Assembly (NCBI GenBank): GCA_900553925.1
Contig: USFH01000077.1
Span: 1-10,016, forward strand
Reading direction: 5' to 3'
Length of the DNA stretch: 10,016 nt
Origin: an uncultured Clostridium sp.
GTDB taxonomy: Bacteria > Bacillota > Clostridia > Lachnospirales > Lachnospiraceae
Shown: positions 1 to 6,944 of the stretch, piece by piece
Position numbering within the stretch: the stretch's first letter is position 1
Layout of the letters: each line of letters starts with the position of its first letter
Notes under the pieces: model-generated
Database searches by the model: none
Seen by the model: only the letters and a program-made list of their open reading frames with translations
What the model was told of the DNA's origin: nothing
Translations under genes and position numbers: made by a program

Positions 1-1330
1 CGGTCGCATTATTTACCAGGATCTGACCAGAATTACCAAGGCAATCGAAGACGGTGACTTTTTCGAGAATAAGGCACTGCTTGCAGCCATGGATAATTGT
101 AAGAAAAATGATTCGGACCTGCATCTGTGGGGACTTCTTTCCGATGGTGGTGTGCACAGTCATATTACACATCTTTACGGACTGCTTGAGATGGCAAAGA
201 AGCAGGGACTGAGCAAGGTATATGTTCATGCATTCTTAGACGGACGTGATACACCTCCTGCATCCGGAAAAGAATTTATCGAAGAACTGGAAAAGAAGAT
301 GAAAGAGATCGGTGTTGGAAAGATTGCTTCTTTATCCGGACGTTACTATGCAATGGATCGTGATAACAACTGGGATCGTGTAGAGAAGGCTTATGCAGCT
401 ATGGTATATGGCGAGGGCGTAAAGGCTGCAGATCCTGTACAGGCAGTTGCAGATTCTTATGCAAATGATAAGACAGATGAATTTGTTCTTCCTACTGTTA
501 TCGAGACAGATGGAAAGCCGGTTGCAACCGTAAAGGCAAACGATTCCGTTATCTTCTTTAACTTCCGTCCGGACCGCGCACGTGAGATCACAAGAGCGTT
601 CTGTGCAGATGAGTTTACAGGATTTGAGCGTAAGGGTGGAAAGCTTCCACTGACATATGTATGCTTCAAGGATTACGATGAGTCTATCCCGAACAAGATC
701 ATCGCTTTCAAGAAGCAGGAAATCAAGAATACACTTGGCGAGTATCTTGCTGCAAACGGTTTGAAGCAGCTTCGTACTGCTGAGACAGAGAAATATGCAC
801 ACGTTACATTCTTCTTCAACGGTGGTGTGGAAGAACCGAACAAGGATGAGGACAGAGTACTTGTAAAGTCTCCGGCCGTTGCAACTTACGATCTTCAGCC
901 AGAGATGAGTGCACCGGAAGTATCCGAGAAGCTGAACGCAGCGATCCGTTCCGGCAAGTATGATGTTATTATCATCAACTTTGCGAACCCGGATATGGTA
1001 GGACATACCGGTGTGATCCCTGCTGCTGTAAAAGCTGTTGAGACAGTTGACCAGTGTGTAGGAACTGCGGTAGAAGCAATCAAGGAAGTAGACGGCGTTC
1101 TCTTTATCTGTGCAGACCACGGAAATGCAGAGCAGATGATTGATTACAAGACAAAGGCACCTCATACGGCACATACAACCAACCCGGTTCCATTTATCCT
1201 TGTAAATTACGACGACAGCGTAAAGCTTCGTGAGGGTGGATGCTTAGCTGATATCGCTCCGACATTACTTGAGATCATGGGACTTCCACAGCCGGAAGAG
1301 ATGACAGGGAAGTCATTGATCGTAAGATAA
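1..1330 (+). CDS. gpmI: 2,3-bisphosphoglycerate-independent phosphoglycerate mutase (iPGM), 5' end missing
   Basis: This enzyme interconverts 3- and 2-phosphoglycerate in cytosolic glycolysis and is Mn-dependent in Firmicutes. The frame is open from base 2 (GRIIYQDLTR...), so the first in-frame ATG at 89 is internal. About 442 residues are visible. The family is about 510 long, so roughly 70 are missing, including the GNSEVGH segment with the nucleophilic serine. Visible family motifs, numbered from base 2, are GLLSDGGVHSH (about 44-54), HAFLDGRDTPP (about 76-86), SGRYYAMDRD, FNFRPDRARE, NPDMVGH (D331, H335), CADHGN (D372, H373) and PHTAHTTNP (H391). The last three supply the C-terminal metal ligands of the alkaline-phosphatase-like fold. 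The C-terminus (GLPQPEEMTGKSLI) is complete. No convincing terminator separates it from mscL 65 bases downstream, so read-through is possible. Identification is firm. Confidence 0.97.
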   Translation, partial: GRIIYQDLTRITKAIEDGDFFENKALLAAMDNCKKNDSDLHLWGLLSDGGVHSHITHLYGLLEMAKKQGLSKVYVHAFLDGRDTPPASGKEFIEELEKKMKEIGVGKIASLSGRYYAMDRDNNWDRVEKAYAAMVYGEGVKAADPVQAVADSYANDKTDEFVLPTVIETDGKPVATVKANDSVIFFNFRPDRAREITRAFCADEFTGFERKGGKLPLTYVCFKDYDESIPNKIIAFKKQEIKNTLGEYLAANGLKQLRTAETEKYAHVTFFFNGGVEEPNKDEDRVLVKSPAVATYDLQPEMSAPEVSEKLNAAIRSGKYDVIIINFANPDMVGHTGVIPAAVKAVETVDQCVGTAVEAIKEVDGVLFICADHGNAEQMIDYKTKAPHTAHTTNPVPFILVNYDDSVKLREGGCLADIAPTLLEIMGLPQPEEMTGKSLIVR

Positions 1331-1395
1331 TTGATTCCTATGCTGTAGATAAATCGTATAGGTTTTAAGATACTATAAGAGAAGGGACTACAGAT

Positions 1396-1836
1396 ATGAA
1401 GAAATTTATTGAAGAATTTAAGAAATTTGCTTTAAAGGGCAATGTGATGGACTTAGCAATCGGTGTTATCATCGGTGCCGCATTTCAGAATATTGTATCT
1501 GCGCTGACGAATGATTTTATCACACCGCTGATTGCAGCAATTACAGGTAAGACAGATGAAAATGGCGGCGTTGTGATTGGTGGACAGTTTACCATCAACG
1601 GTGCAACTTTTAATTATGGCGATTTCATTTCCTCCATCATCAACTTCCTGATCATGGCACTCATTTTATTCCTCCTGATTAAAGGTGTGAACAAAGTGAT
1701 GTCACTTGGTCATAAGAAGGAAGAGGAGGAAGCAGCTCCGCTTACCAGAAAATGCCCATATTGCTACGGAGAGATCGACATCAAAGCAACCAGATGTATG
1801 CATTGTACATCCGATGTCTCCGACAGTGCACAATAG
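1396..1836 (+). CDS. mscL: large-conductance mechanosensitive channel MscL with C-terminal zinc ribbon
   Basis: MscL is a homopentameric membrane pore that opens under membrane tension and releases solutes during hypo-osmotic shock. The 146 residues begin with the amphipathic N-terminal helix (MKKFIEEFKKFALKGNVMDL). TM1 follows at about 17-47 with the family pattern AIGVIIGAAF, then a periplasm-facing loop at about 50-74 rich in glycine and polar residues, and TM2 at about 75-98. The last part is acidic (KKEEEEAA, 107-114) and then holds four cysteines, C120, C123, C134 and C137 in CPYC and CMHC pairs, spaced like a small zinc ribbon. Many Firmicute MscL proteins carry such a tail; E. coli MscL does not. 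An AAGGG ribosome site at 1382-1386 lies nine bases before the ATG. xpt follows 15 bases after the stop, so the two are probably co-transcribed. Confidence is high for the channel and moderate for metal binding. Confidence 0.96.
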   Translation: MKKFIEEFKKFALKGNVMDLAIGVIIGAAFQNIVSALTNDFITPLIAAITGKTDENGGVVIGGQFTINGATFNYGDFISSIINFLIMALILFLLIKGVNKVMSLGHKKEEEEAAPLTRKCPYCYGEIDIKATRCMHCTSDVSDSAQ

Positions 1837-1851
1837 CAGGAGGAAAGAAGA

Positions 1852-2430
1852 TTGAATTTTCTAGAGGAACGCATCCTGAAGGATGGCATAGTAAAAGAAG
1901 GAAATGTACTGAAGGTCGATAGCTTTCTGAATCATCAGATGGATGTCCGCCTGTTCGATCAGATCGGCGAGGAGTTCAAGCGCCGGTTTGCAGAGGAGAA
2001 GATCAATAAGATCCTGACGATCGAAGCATCCGGCATCGGCATCGCCTGTATCGTCGCAAGACATTTTGATGTACCGGTGATTTTCGCGAAGAAGTCGAAG
2101 AGCATCAACATCGAAGGTGATGTATATGTGGCAGAGGTAGAATCTTTCACACACAAGTGCAAGAATCAGGTTATTGTATCGAAGAAATTCTTAGACCCTG
2201 AGGATAGAGTCCTGATCATCGATGATTTCCTTGCGAACGGCTGTGCGCTTCAGGGACTTATTTCAATCGTAAAATCCGCCGGCGCAGAGGTAGCAGGTAT
2301 CGGTATCGCAATCGAGAAGGGCTTCCAGCCGGGTGGACAGGTAATCCGAAATCTTGGATACCATCTGGAATCCCTTGCGATTGTGGACAATATGGATTAT
2401 ACAACCGGTGAGATCAAATTCCGGGATTAA
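1852..2430 (+). CDS. xpt: xanthine phosphoribosyltransferase, TTG start
   Basis: This cytosolic purine-salvage enzyme converts xanthine and PRPP to XMP. The 192-residue product is close to the B. subtilis Xpt length (194) and matches it along its length from memory: LKVDSFLNHQ (20-29), the TIEASGI segment (56-62), the PRPP-binding loop VLIIDDFLANGCA (120-132) with its acidic pair D124-D125, and GIGIAIEKGFQPG (149-161). The start is TTG at 1852, chosen because a strong CAGGAGG ribosome site (1837-1843) lies eight bases upstream and the family N-terminus begins there. The gene follows mscL by 15 bases, which leaves no room for the guanine riboswitch that precedes xpt in B. subtilis. A strong terminator follows directly. 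Expression presumably comes from a promoter upstream of mscL or gpmI. Confidence 0.96.
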   Translation: MNFLEERILKDGIVKEGNVLKVDSFLNHQMDVRLFDQIGEEFKRRFAEEKINKILTIEASGIGIACIVARHFDVPVIFAKKSKSINIEGDVYVAEVESFTHKCKNQVIVSKKFLDPEDRVLIIDDFLANGCALQGLISIVKSAGAEVAGIGIAIEKGFQPGGQVIRNLGYHLESLAIVDNMDYTTGEIKFRD

Positions 2431-2438
2431 AAAAATCG

Positions 2439-2475
2439 AAAAGTTCTGTAACAAAAATAGTTACAGAACTTTTTT
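2439..2475 (+). terminator. intrinsic terminator after xpt
   Basis: AAAAGTTCTGTAAC (2439-2452) and GTTACAGAACTTTT (2460-2473) form a perfect 14-bp stem with a seven-base loop. The 3' arm runs into a T tract ending at 2475. It starts eight bases after the xpt stop and should end the mscL-xpt (possibly gpmI-mscL-xpt) transcript, separating it from eno. Confidence 0.93.
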
Positions 2476-2476
2476 A

Positions 2477-2517
2477 TTGTGTCTGCACAGATTTCTATAT
2501 ACAATTGAATGTATAAA
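2477..2517 (+). promoter_or_regulatory. possible eno promoter region
   Basis: The 99 bases between the xpt terminator and eno must carry the eno promoter if the terminator is efficient. Candidate -10 hexamers are TATACA (2498-2503), with TTGTGT (2477-2482) at a short 15-base spacing, and TATAAA (2512-2517), which has no recognisable -35. Neither is a strong match, so the exact promoter is unresolved. Confidence 0.3.
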
Positions 2518-2574
2518 AAACTCTGATTCGGAAATAATTAGCTTAGATGTAAAAATTTTGGGAGGCTGATTTGG

Positions 2575-3864
2575 ATGGATCGGATCAAATATATACACGC
2601 AAGAGAAATACTGGATTCACGTGGCAATCCAACGGTGGAAGTAGAAGTCGTCACAGAAAGCGGTGCGGCAGCGATCGCATCGGTGCCTTCCGGCGCTTCG
2701 ACCGGAGAATATGAGGCACACGAGCTGCGCGATGATGAGCGAAGATATATGGGAAAAGGTGTGGAGAAAGCAGTGACGAACGTCAATACGCGGATCAGCG
2801 ACCGGCTCGTTGGCGTGGATGTGTTCAATCAGGCTTTGATTGACAAATGTCTGACAGAATCGGATGGTACAGAGAATAAATCCAGGTTTGGTGCTAACGC
2901 CATCTTAGGAGTGTCACTGGCAGTTGCCCGTGCGGCAGCAAATTCACTTCGTATACCATTATACCGGTATATCGGAGGAATCAATGCGAAGAAAATGCCG
3001 CTTCCGATGATGAATATATTAAATGGTGGCTGTCATGCGGATAACACAGTGGATCTGCAGGAGTTTATGATTGCCCCGGTCGGCGCGGATTCGTTCAAGC
3101 ATTGTCTGGAGATGAGTGCGGAAATCTATCATACCTTAAAGCGCGTACTGCATGAGAATGGGCTTTCAAACGGCGTAGGTGACGAAGGTGGTTTCGCACC
3201 GAATCTTGCAACCTCTGCGGAGGTACTGGACTATCTTGTGCTTGCAATCAAAGAGGCAGGATATAAGCCGTATGAAGATGTGAAGATTGCCATTGATGCT
3301 GCAGCAAGTGAGTTGTATGACGAGACGAGCGGGCTTTATTATTTCCCGGGTGAAAGCCGTATGGCAGGCAGGGAGATTTACCGGAACTCGGAAGAAATGG
3401 TACAGTATTACGAGGATCTGATCGGGAAATATCCGATTTACTCGATTGAAGATGGGCTTGATGAAAACGATATGAAAGGCTGGAAGGTACTTACGTTCCG
3501 GCTTGGAGATAAAGTACAGCTTGTCGGGGACGATCTCTTTGTCACGAATGTCGGACGGCTAAAGAAGGGAATTGAGGATGGCATTGCAAATGCAATTTTG
3601 ATCAAATACAATCAGATCGGTACACTGACGGAGGCGATGGATGCGATTGAACTGGCGAAGAAATCAAGCTATAACACGGTGATCTCGCATCGCTCCGGTG
3701 AGACCGAGGATTCCTTCATCGCGGACCTGGCGGTCGCTGTGAATGCCGGACAGATCAAAACCGGAGCACCGTGCCGTTCAGACCGTACATCGAAGTACAA
3801 CCAGCTGCTCCGGATTGAGGAGGAACTTGGTAAACTTGCCATCTACAATGCAAGCTCCAACTAA
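2575..3864 (+). CDS. eno: enolase (phosphopyruvate hydratase)
   Basis: Enolase dehydrates 2-phosphoglycerate to phosphoenolpyruvate in the step after GpmI; it is cytosolic, usually dimeric or octameric, and Mg-dependent. The 429 residues are the usual bacterial length. Visible motifs are ILDSRGNPT (12-20), SGASTGEYEA (39-48), GGCHADN with H154, QEFMIAP with E163, VGDEGGFAP with E204, and the metal ligands D241, E292 (SIEDGLDEND) and D319 (LVGDD). The catalytic K344 (ILIKYNQIGT) and the SHRSGETED loop with H372 and R373 are also present. The C-terminal TGAPCRSDRTSKYNQLLRIE is a familiar clostridial form. All catalytic positions are intact by comparison with yeast enolase from memory. GGGAGG (2560-2565) lies nine bases before the ATG. 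The gene stands alone between two gaps, separated from gpmI by mscL and xpt. Confidence 0.98.
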   Translation: MDRIKYIHAREILDSRGNPTVEVEVVTESGAAAIASVPSGASTGEYEAHELRDDERRYMGKGVEKAVTNVNTRISDRLVGVDVFNQALIDKCLTESDGTENKSRFGANAILGVSLAVARAAANSLRIPLYRYIGGINAKKMPLPMMNILNGGCHADNTVDLQEFMIAPVGADSFKHCLEMSAEIYHTLKRVLHENGLSNGVGDEGGFAPNLATSAEVLDYLVLAIKEAGYKPYEDVKIAIDAAASELYDETSGLYYFPGESRMAGREIYRNSEEMVQYYEDLIGKYPIYSIEDGLDENDMKGWKVLTFRLGDKVQLVGDDLFVTNVGRLKKGIEDGIANAILIKYNQIGTLTEAMDAIELAKKSSYNTVISHRSGETEDSFIADLAVAVNAGQIKTGAPCRSDRTSKYNQLLRIEEELGKLAIYNASSN

Positions 3865-3912
3865 TCCTCAGCATTCAGGATTTGAGCCCGGATAACTGCA
3901 CACATAGTTCTG

Positions 3913-3946
3913 AAAATTAATCATTCGCATATAATTTAATTTTTTT
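3913..3946 (+). terminator. weak, AT-only terminator candidate after eno
   Basis: AAAATTAA (3913-3920) can pair with TTAATTTT (3936-3943) across a 15-base loop, and T residues continue to 3946. The stem has no G-C pair, so it would be unstable. It is listed only because no better terminator is visible in the 160-base eno-secG gap. Some eno transcripts may read into secG. Confidence 0.25.
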
Positions 3947-3958
3947 GTAAAATTAATA

Positions 3959-3987
3959 TTGAATTTACAAAATTCTTATGGTAATAT
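3959..3987 (+). promoter_or_regulatory. secG promoter, TTGAAT-17-TAATAT
   Basis: A -35 TTGAAT (3959-3964) and a -10 TAATAT (3982-3987) are separated by 17 bases. The TGG directly before the -10 (3979-3981) gives an extended -10 element. This fits the housekeeping sigma-A pattern in AT-rich surroundings. Transcription would start near 3994, giving a leader of about 30 bases to the secG GTG. A 9-bp inverted repeat, TTTTGTAAA (3943-3951) and TTTACAAAA (3964-3972), overlaps the end of the -35. Confidence 0.65.
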
Positions 3988-4024
3988 ATGCAAGTATGAG
4001 TTAATATATTAAGGAGGAACTATC

Positions 4025-4258
4025 GTGAAGACAGCGTTAATTATAGTGTTTTTGGTTATATCAGTTATTCTGGCAGTTATTGTAATGATGCAGGAAGGAA
4101 AAGGCGGTTTGTCCGGTGCAATCAGCGGCGGCGGTGCTGATACCTACTGGAGCAAGAACAAAGGTAAGTCCAAAGAATCCGTAATGAAGAAGATTACAGT
4201 CGTTCTTGGCATTTTATATTTTGTACTTGCTTTGCTCCTGTCATCAAAATTCATTTAG
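4025..4258 (+). CDS. secG: preprotein translocase subunit SecG, GTG start
   Basis: SecG is the small accessory subunit of the SecYEG channel and assists SecA-driven export through the cytoplasmic membrane. The 77 residues show the family layout: TM1 at about 4-22, the conserved cytosolic loop MMQEGKGGLSGAISGGG (21-37) followed by a polar stretch with many lysines, and TM2 at about 57-74. Length and motif are typical. The start is GTG at 4025, supported by AAGGAGG (4011-4017) seven bases upstream and by a family-like N-terminus. A dedicated promoter lies just upstream. A terminator-like hairpin follows between secG and rnr. The position next to rnr-smpB-ssrA is the usual arrangement in Firmicutes such as B. 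subtilis. Confidence 0.95.
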   Translation: MKTALIIVFLVISVILAVIVMMQEGKGGLSGAISGGGADTYWSKNKGKSKESVMKKITVVLGILYFVLALLLSSKFI

Positions 4259-4266
4259 ATTTTTAC

Positions 4267-4299
4267 AAGCTGCTTTATATCGAAGCAGCTTATTTTTTT
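4267..4299 (+). terminator. intrinsic terminator or attenuator between secG and rnr
   Basis: AAGCTGCTT (4267-4275) and AAGCAGCTT (4283-4291) form a perfect 9-bp stem with a seven-base loop, followed by A and seven T (4293-4299). The T run abuts the rnr ribosome site GGGAGG at 4300. No good promoter is visible between this hairpin and rnr, so rnr probably depends on partial read-through from secG or on a promoter I cannot recognise inside secG. Confidence 0.85.
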
Positions 4300-4305
4300 G
4301 GGAGG
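4300..4305 (+). promoter_or_regulatory. rnr ribosome binding site that fixes the start
   Basis: GGGAGG lies seven bases before the ATG at 4313. The longer in-frame reading from TTG at 4298 would place its start codon overlapping this site, so it cannot be the start. The ATG at 4313 (MGEKRERIKQ) is preferred. Confidence 0.85.
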
Positions 4306-4312
4306 CGTTACT

Positions 4313-6496
4313 ATGGGAGAAAAAAGAGAACGAATCAAACAGAAATTATATGATTTTATCTGTGATGAACAGTACAAACCGATGCGTTTAAAGGATATCC
4401 GTTTCCTGCTTCAGGTGGGAGATGCAGACAAAAAGCGCGTCGAAGAAGCCTTAGGCGAACTTGTGGAAGAAGGAAAGATCACAGTTACGCCGAAGGGCAA
4501 ATACAAGAAACTTGAAGATAAATTCTTAGTCGGTGATTTTATCGGCAACAAAAAGGGATATGGATTTGTCCGGGTAGAAGGTTACAAGGATGATTTCTTT
4601 ATTCCGGCAAAGTTCTCCATGGGTGCATTTCATGGAGACCGTGTTATGATTGTACCGGATTCCTATACGAAGCAGGGAAAAAGCACCGAAGCGAAGGTTG
4701 TACAGATATTAAAGCGTGGGCTTGAAACAATCGTGGGAACTTATGATAAACAGGAGAGCTTCGGTTTCGTCATCCCGGATAACCAGAAGGTAGCTGATGA
4801 TATTTTCATCGCGAAGAAAGATTCCATGGGTGCCATGACTGGGCACAAGGTTGTCTGCCGGATTACGAATTACGGCGAAAACCACAAATCTCCGGAAGGC
4901 GAGATCATCGAAATATTAGGACATGTAAACGATCCTGGTACAGACATACTTTCGGTTGTCCGCGCATATGATATTCCTGTGGAATATCCGGATAAGGTCA
5001 TGGATTCCCTGAAGGATATCCCGGATGAAGTGGATGAGGCGGATTTCGCCGGACGTACGGATTTCCGCGACCTTCCAACTGTGACGATCGATGGAGAAGA
5101 CGCGAAAGACTTAGATGATGCAATTACCTTATCCTATGAAGACGGCATCTATACGTTAGGTGTACATATTGCGGATGTATCCCACTATGTAAAGGAGAAA
5201 TCCCCACTTGACAAAGAAGCCTTGAAACGAGGTACAAGCTGTTATCTTGTGGATAGCGTTATCCCGATGCTTCCACACAAATTATCGAACGGCATCTGTT
5301 CTTTAAATGCAGGTACGGATCGTCTGACTTTAAGCTGTGTGATGAAATTTGATAAGAAAGGCAAGCTGTTGGATCATACAATATGTGAAGGTATTCTGCA
5401 TGTCGATGAGCGGATGACTTACACGAACGTTGAGAAAATCCTGGAGCGTAATGATGAAGAAGTATTAAAGCGGTATGAGCCGCTCGTTCCGATGTTTGAT
5501 CTGATGCTGGAGCTTTCCAAGATTCTTCGTGAGAACCGTCGCAAACGTGGTTCAATTGATTTTGATGTAGCAGAGACGAAGATTATTGTAGATGAAAACC
5601 ATAAGCCGGTTGAGATCAAACCATACGACCGGAATCCTGCAACGAAGATTATTGAGGATTTTATGCTCGCAGCCAACGAAACGATTGCGGAAGATTATTT
5701 CTGGCAGGAGTTGCCGTTTGAATATCGTATCCACGAGCATCCGGATGAAGAGAAGATTGATATCTTAGCGGCATTCATCAATAATTTTGGATTATTTATC
5801 AAGGCGTCGAGAGACGAGACTCATCCAAAGGAACTGCAGAAAATACTCGATGAGATTGAAGGCAAGCCGTATGAGGCACTGATTAGTAAGATGATGCTCC
5901 GCTCGATGAAACAGGCACGATACTCGACAGAATGTACCGGACATTTCGGGCTGTCCTGCAAGTATTACTGCCATTTCACCTCGCCAATCCGCCGATACCC
6001 GGATTTGCAGATCCACCGGATCATCAAGGAGAACCTGCATGGTGAACTGACCGAGAAGCGGATTGCACATTACCGGCATATTCTGCCAACTGTTGCAAAT
6101 GACAATTCCGCCAAGGAACGACGGGCAGATGAAGCAGAGCGGGATGTCATCAAGCTAAAAGAAATCGAGTATATGTCGGAGCATATCGGGGAAGAATTCG
6201 ATGGAGTGATCTCAGGCGTTACCTCAAACTATATTTTTGTGGAATTGGATAATACAGTGGAAGGTGCAGTCTCTGTAGCGTATATGTACGATGACTTCTA
6301 TTATTTCAACGAACAGGATTATGCCATGGTCGGTGAGAAAACGAAAAAGAAGTACCAATTAGGTGACAAAGTACGGATAAAAGTGTTAAAATGTGATAAA
6401 ATTAAGAAAACCATTGATTTTTCATTAATTGATGGTAATATAGAAGGAGTTGAAAATAGTGGCAAAGCAGAAAGGGACGAAACTGATCGCCAATAA
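4313..6496 (+). CDS. rnr: ribonuclease R (3'-5' exoribonuclease, RNB family)
   Basis: RNase R degrades structured RNA from the 3' end in the cytosol and, with SmpB-tmRNA, removes mRNAs from stalled ribosomes. With the ATG at 4313 the protein has 727 residues. In order it shows an N-terminal winged-helix-like segment (about 1-62), two cold-shock OB folds (about 70-130 with GYGFVRV, and 138-205 with SFGFVIP), the RNB catalytic domain (about 245-575) and an S1 domain (about 625-705). The catalytic acidic cluster is TIDGEDAKDLDDAI, with D260, D266, D268 and D269. The family signature HFGLSCKYYCHFTSPIRRYP (544-563) is intact. The tail after S1 is short and mixed in charge, not the long lysine-rich tail of the E. 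coli enzyme. The 3' end overlaps smpB by 38 bases, which suggests translational coupling. Confidence 0.97.
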   Translation: MGEKRERIKQKLYDFICDEQYKPMRLKDIRFLLQVGDADKKRVEEALGELVEEGKITVTPKGKYKKLEDKFLVGDFIGNKKGYGFVRVEGYKDDFFIPAKFSMGAFHGDRVMIVPDSYTKQGKSTEAKVVQILKRGLETIVGTYDKQESFGFVIPDNQKVADDIFIAKKDSMGAMTGHKVVCRITNYGENHKSPEGEIIEILGHVNDPGTDILSVVRAYDIPVEYPDKVMDSLKDIPDEVDEADFAGRTDFRDLPTVTIDGEDAKDLDDAITLSYEDGIYTLGVHIADVSHYVKEKSPLDKEALKRGTSCYLVDSVIPMLPHKLSNGICSLNAGTDRLTLSCVMKFDKKGKLLDHTICEGILHVDERMTYTNVEKILERNDEEVLKRYEPLVPMFDLMLELSKILRENRRKRGSIDFDVAETKIIVDENHKPVEIKPYDRNPATKIIEDFMLAANETIAEDYFWQELPFEYRIHEHPDEEKIDILAAFINNFGLFIKASRDETHPKELQKILDEIEGKPYEALISKMMLRSMKQARYSTECTGHFGLSCKYYCHFTSPIRRYPDLQIHRIIKENLHGELTEKRIAHYRHILPTVANDNSAKERRADEAERDVIKLKEIEYMSEHIGEEFDGVISGVTSNYIFVELDNTVEGAVSVAYMYDDFYYFNEQDYAMVGEKTKKKYQLGDKVRIKVLKCDKIKKTIDFSLIDGNIEGVENSGKAERDETDRQ
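6444..6449 (+). promoter_or_regulatory. smpB ribosome binding site inside rnr
   Basis: AAGGAG lies nine bases before a GTG at 6459. A longer reading from TTG at 6450 would begin immediately after this site with no spacer, so it is rejected. The site lies within the last codons of rnr, so ribosomes finishing rnr pass over it. Confidence 0.85.
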
Positions 6497-6929
6497 CAAG
6501 AAAGCATATCATGATTACTTTATTGAGGATACCTACGAGGCTGGGATTGCTTTAGTTGGTACAGAGGTCAAGTCGCTCCGGCTCGGGAAGTGCAGTATCA
6601 AGGAGGCTTTTATCCGGGTAGAAGGAGACGAAGTTTTCGTCTATGGGATGAATATTTCCCCTTATGAGAAGGGGAATATCTTCAACAAAGATCCACTCCG
6701 GATCCGTAAACTGCTTTTACACCGCTACGAGATCAACAAGTTGATTGGACAGCAGAAGATGAAAGGCTATACACTGGTTCCGCTTAAGGTGTATTTTAAG
6801 GATAGTCTTGTGAAGGTCGAGATTGGACTGGCGCGAGGCAAAAAGCTGTACGATAAACGGGAAGATATCGCGAAGAAAGATATGAAGCGGGAAGCAGAGC
6901 GCGATTTCAAGATAAGAAATCTGGGATAG
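6459..6929 (+). CDS. smpB: SsrA-binding protein SmpB, GTG start inside rnr
   Basis: SmpB binds the tRNA-like domain of tmRNA and places it in the A site of ribosomes stalled without a stop codon. The 156 residues match the family: the N-terminus MAKQKGTKLIANNKKAYHDY, the OB-fold motif GTEVKSLR (34-41), the SPYEKGN segment (67-73), and the C-terminal tail GKKLYDKRE (127-135), rich in basic residues, which enters the empty mRNA channel. The start is GTG at 6459, chosen from the ribosome site at 6444-6449 and the family N-terminus. The first 38 bases overlap rnr in another frame. Its RNA partner ssrA lies about 390 bases downstream, with one small unknown gene between. Operon expression of rnr-smpB, and possibly of ssrA, is likely. 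Confidence 0.97.
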   Translation: MAKQKGTKLIANNKKAYHDYFIEDTYEAGIALVGTEVKSLRLGKCSIKEAFIRVEGDEVFVYGMNISPYEKGNIFNKDPLRIRKLLLHRYEINKLIGQQKMKGYTLVPLKVYFKDSLVKVEIGLARGKKLYDKREDIAKKDMKREAERDFKIRNLG

Positions 6930-6944
6930 GATAGGTAAGAACAT

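Noticed and set aside
332..1174. Long minus-strand open frame (280 residues) inside gpmI
   Set aside because: It is antisense to a clear iPGM, is cysteine- and isoleucine-rich as expected of a shadow frame, and has no family resemblance.
1337..1366. CCTAT/ATAGG inverted repeat followed by TTTT between gpmI and mscL
   Set aside because: A 5-bp stem with a 16-base loop is too weak to be called a terminator.
3865..3880. TCCT...AGGA repeat just after the eno stop as a terminator
   Set aside because: Only four base pairs and no T run.
4298..4312. Upstream TTG start for rnr
   Set aside because: It overlaps the GGGAGG ribosome site used by the ATG at 4313 and has no site of its own.
6450..6458. 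Upstream TTG start for smpB
   Set aside because: It follows the AAGGAG site with no spacer; GTG at 6459 has correct spacing and gives the family N-terminus.
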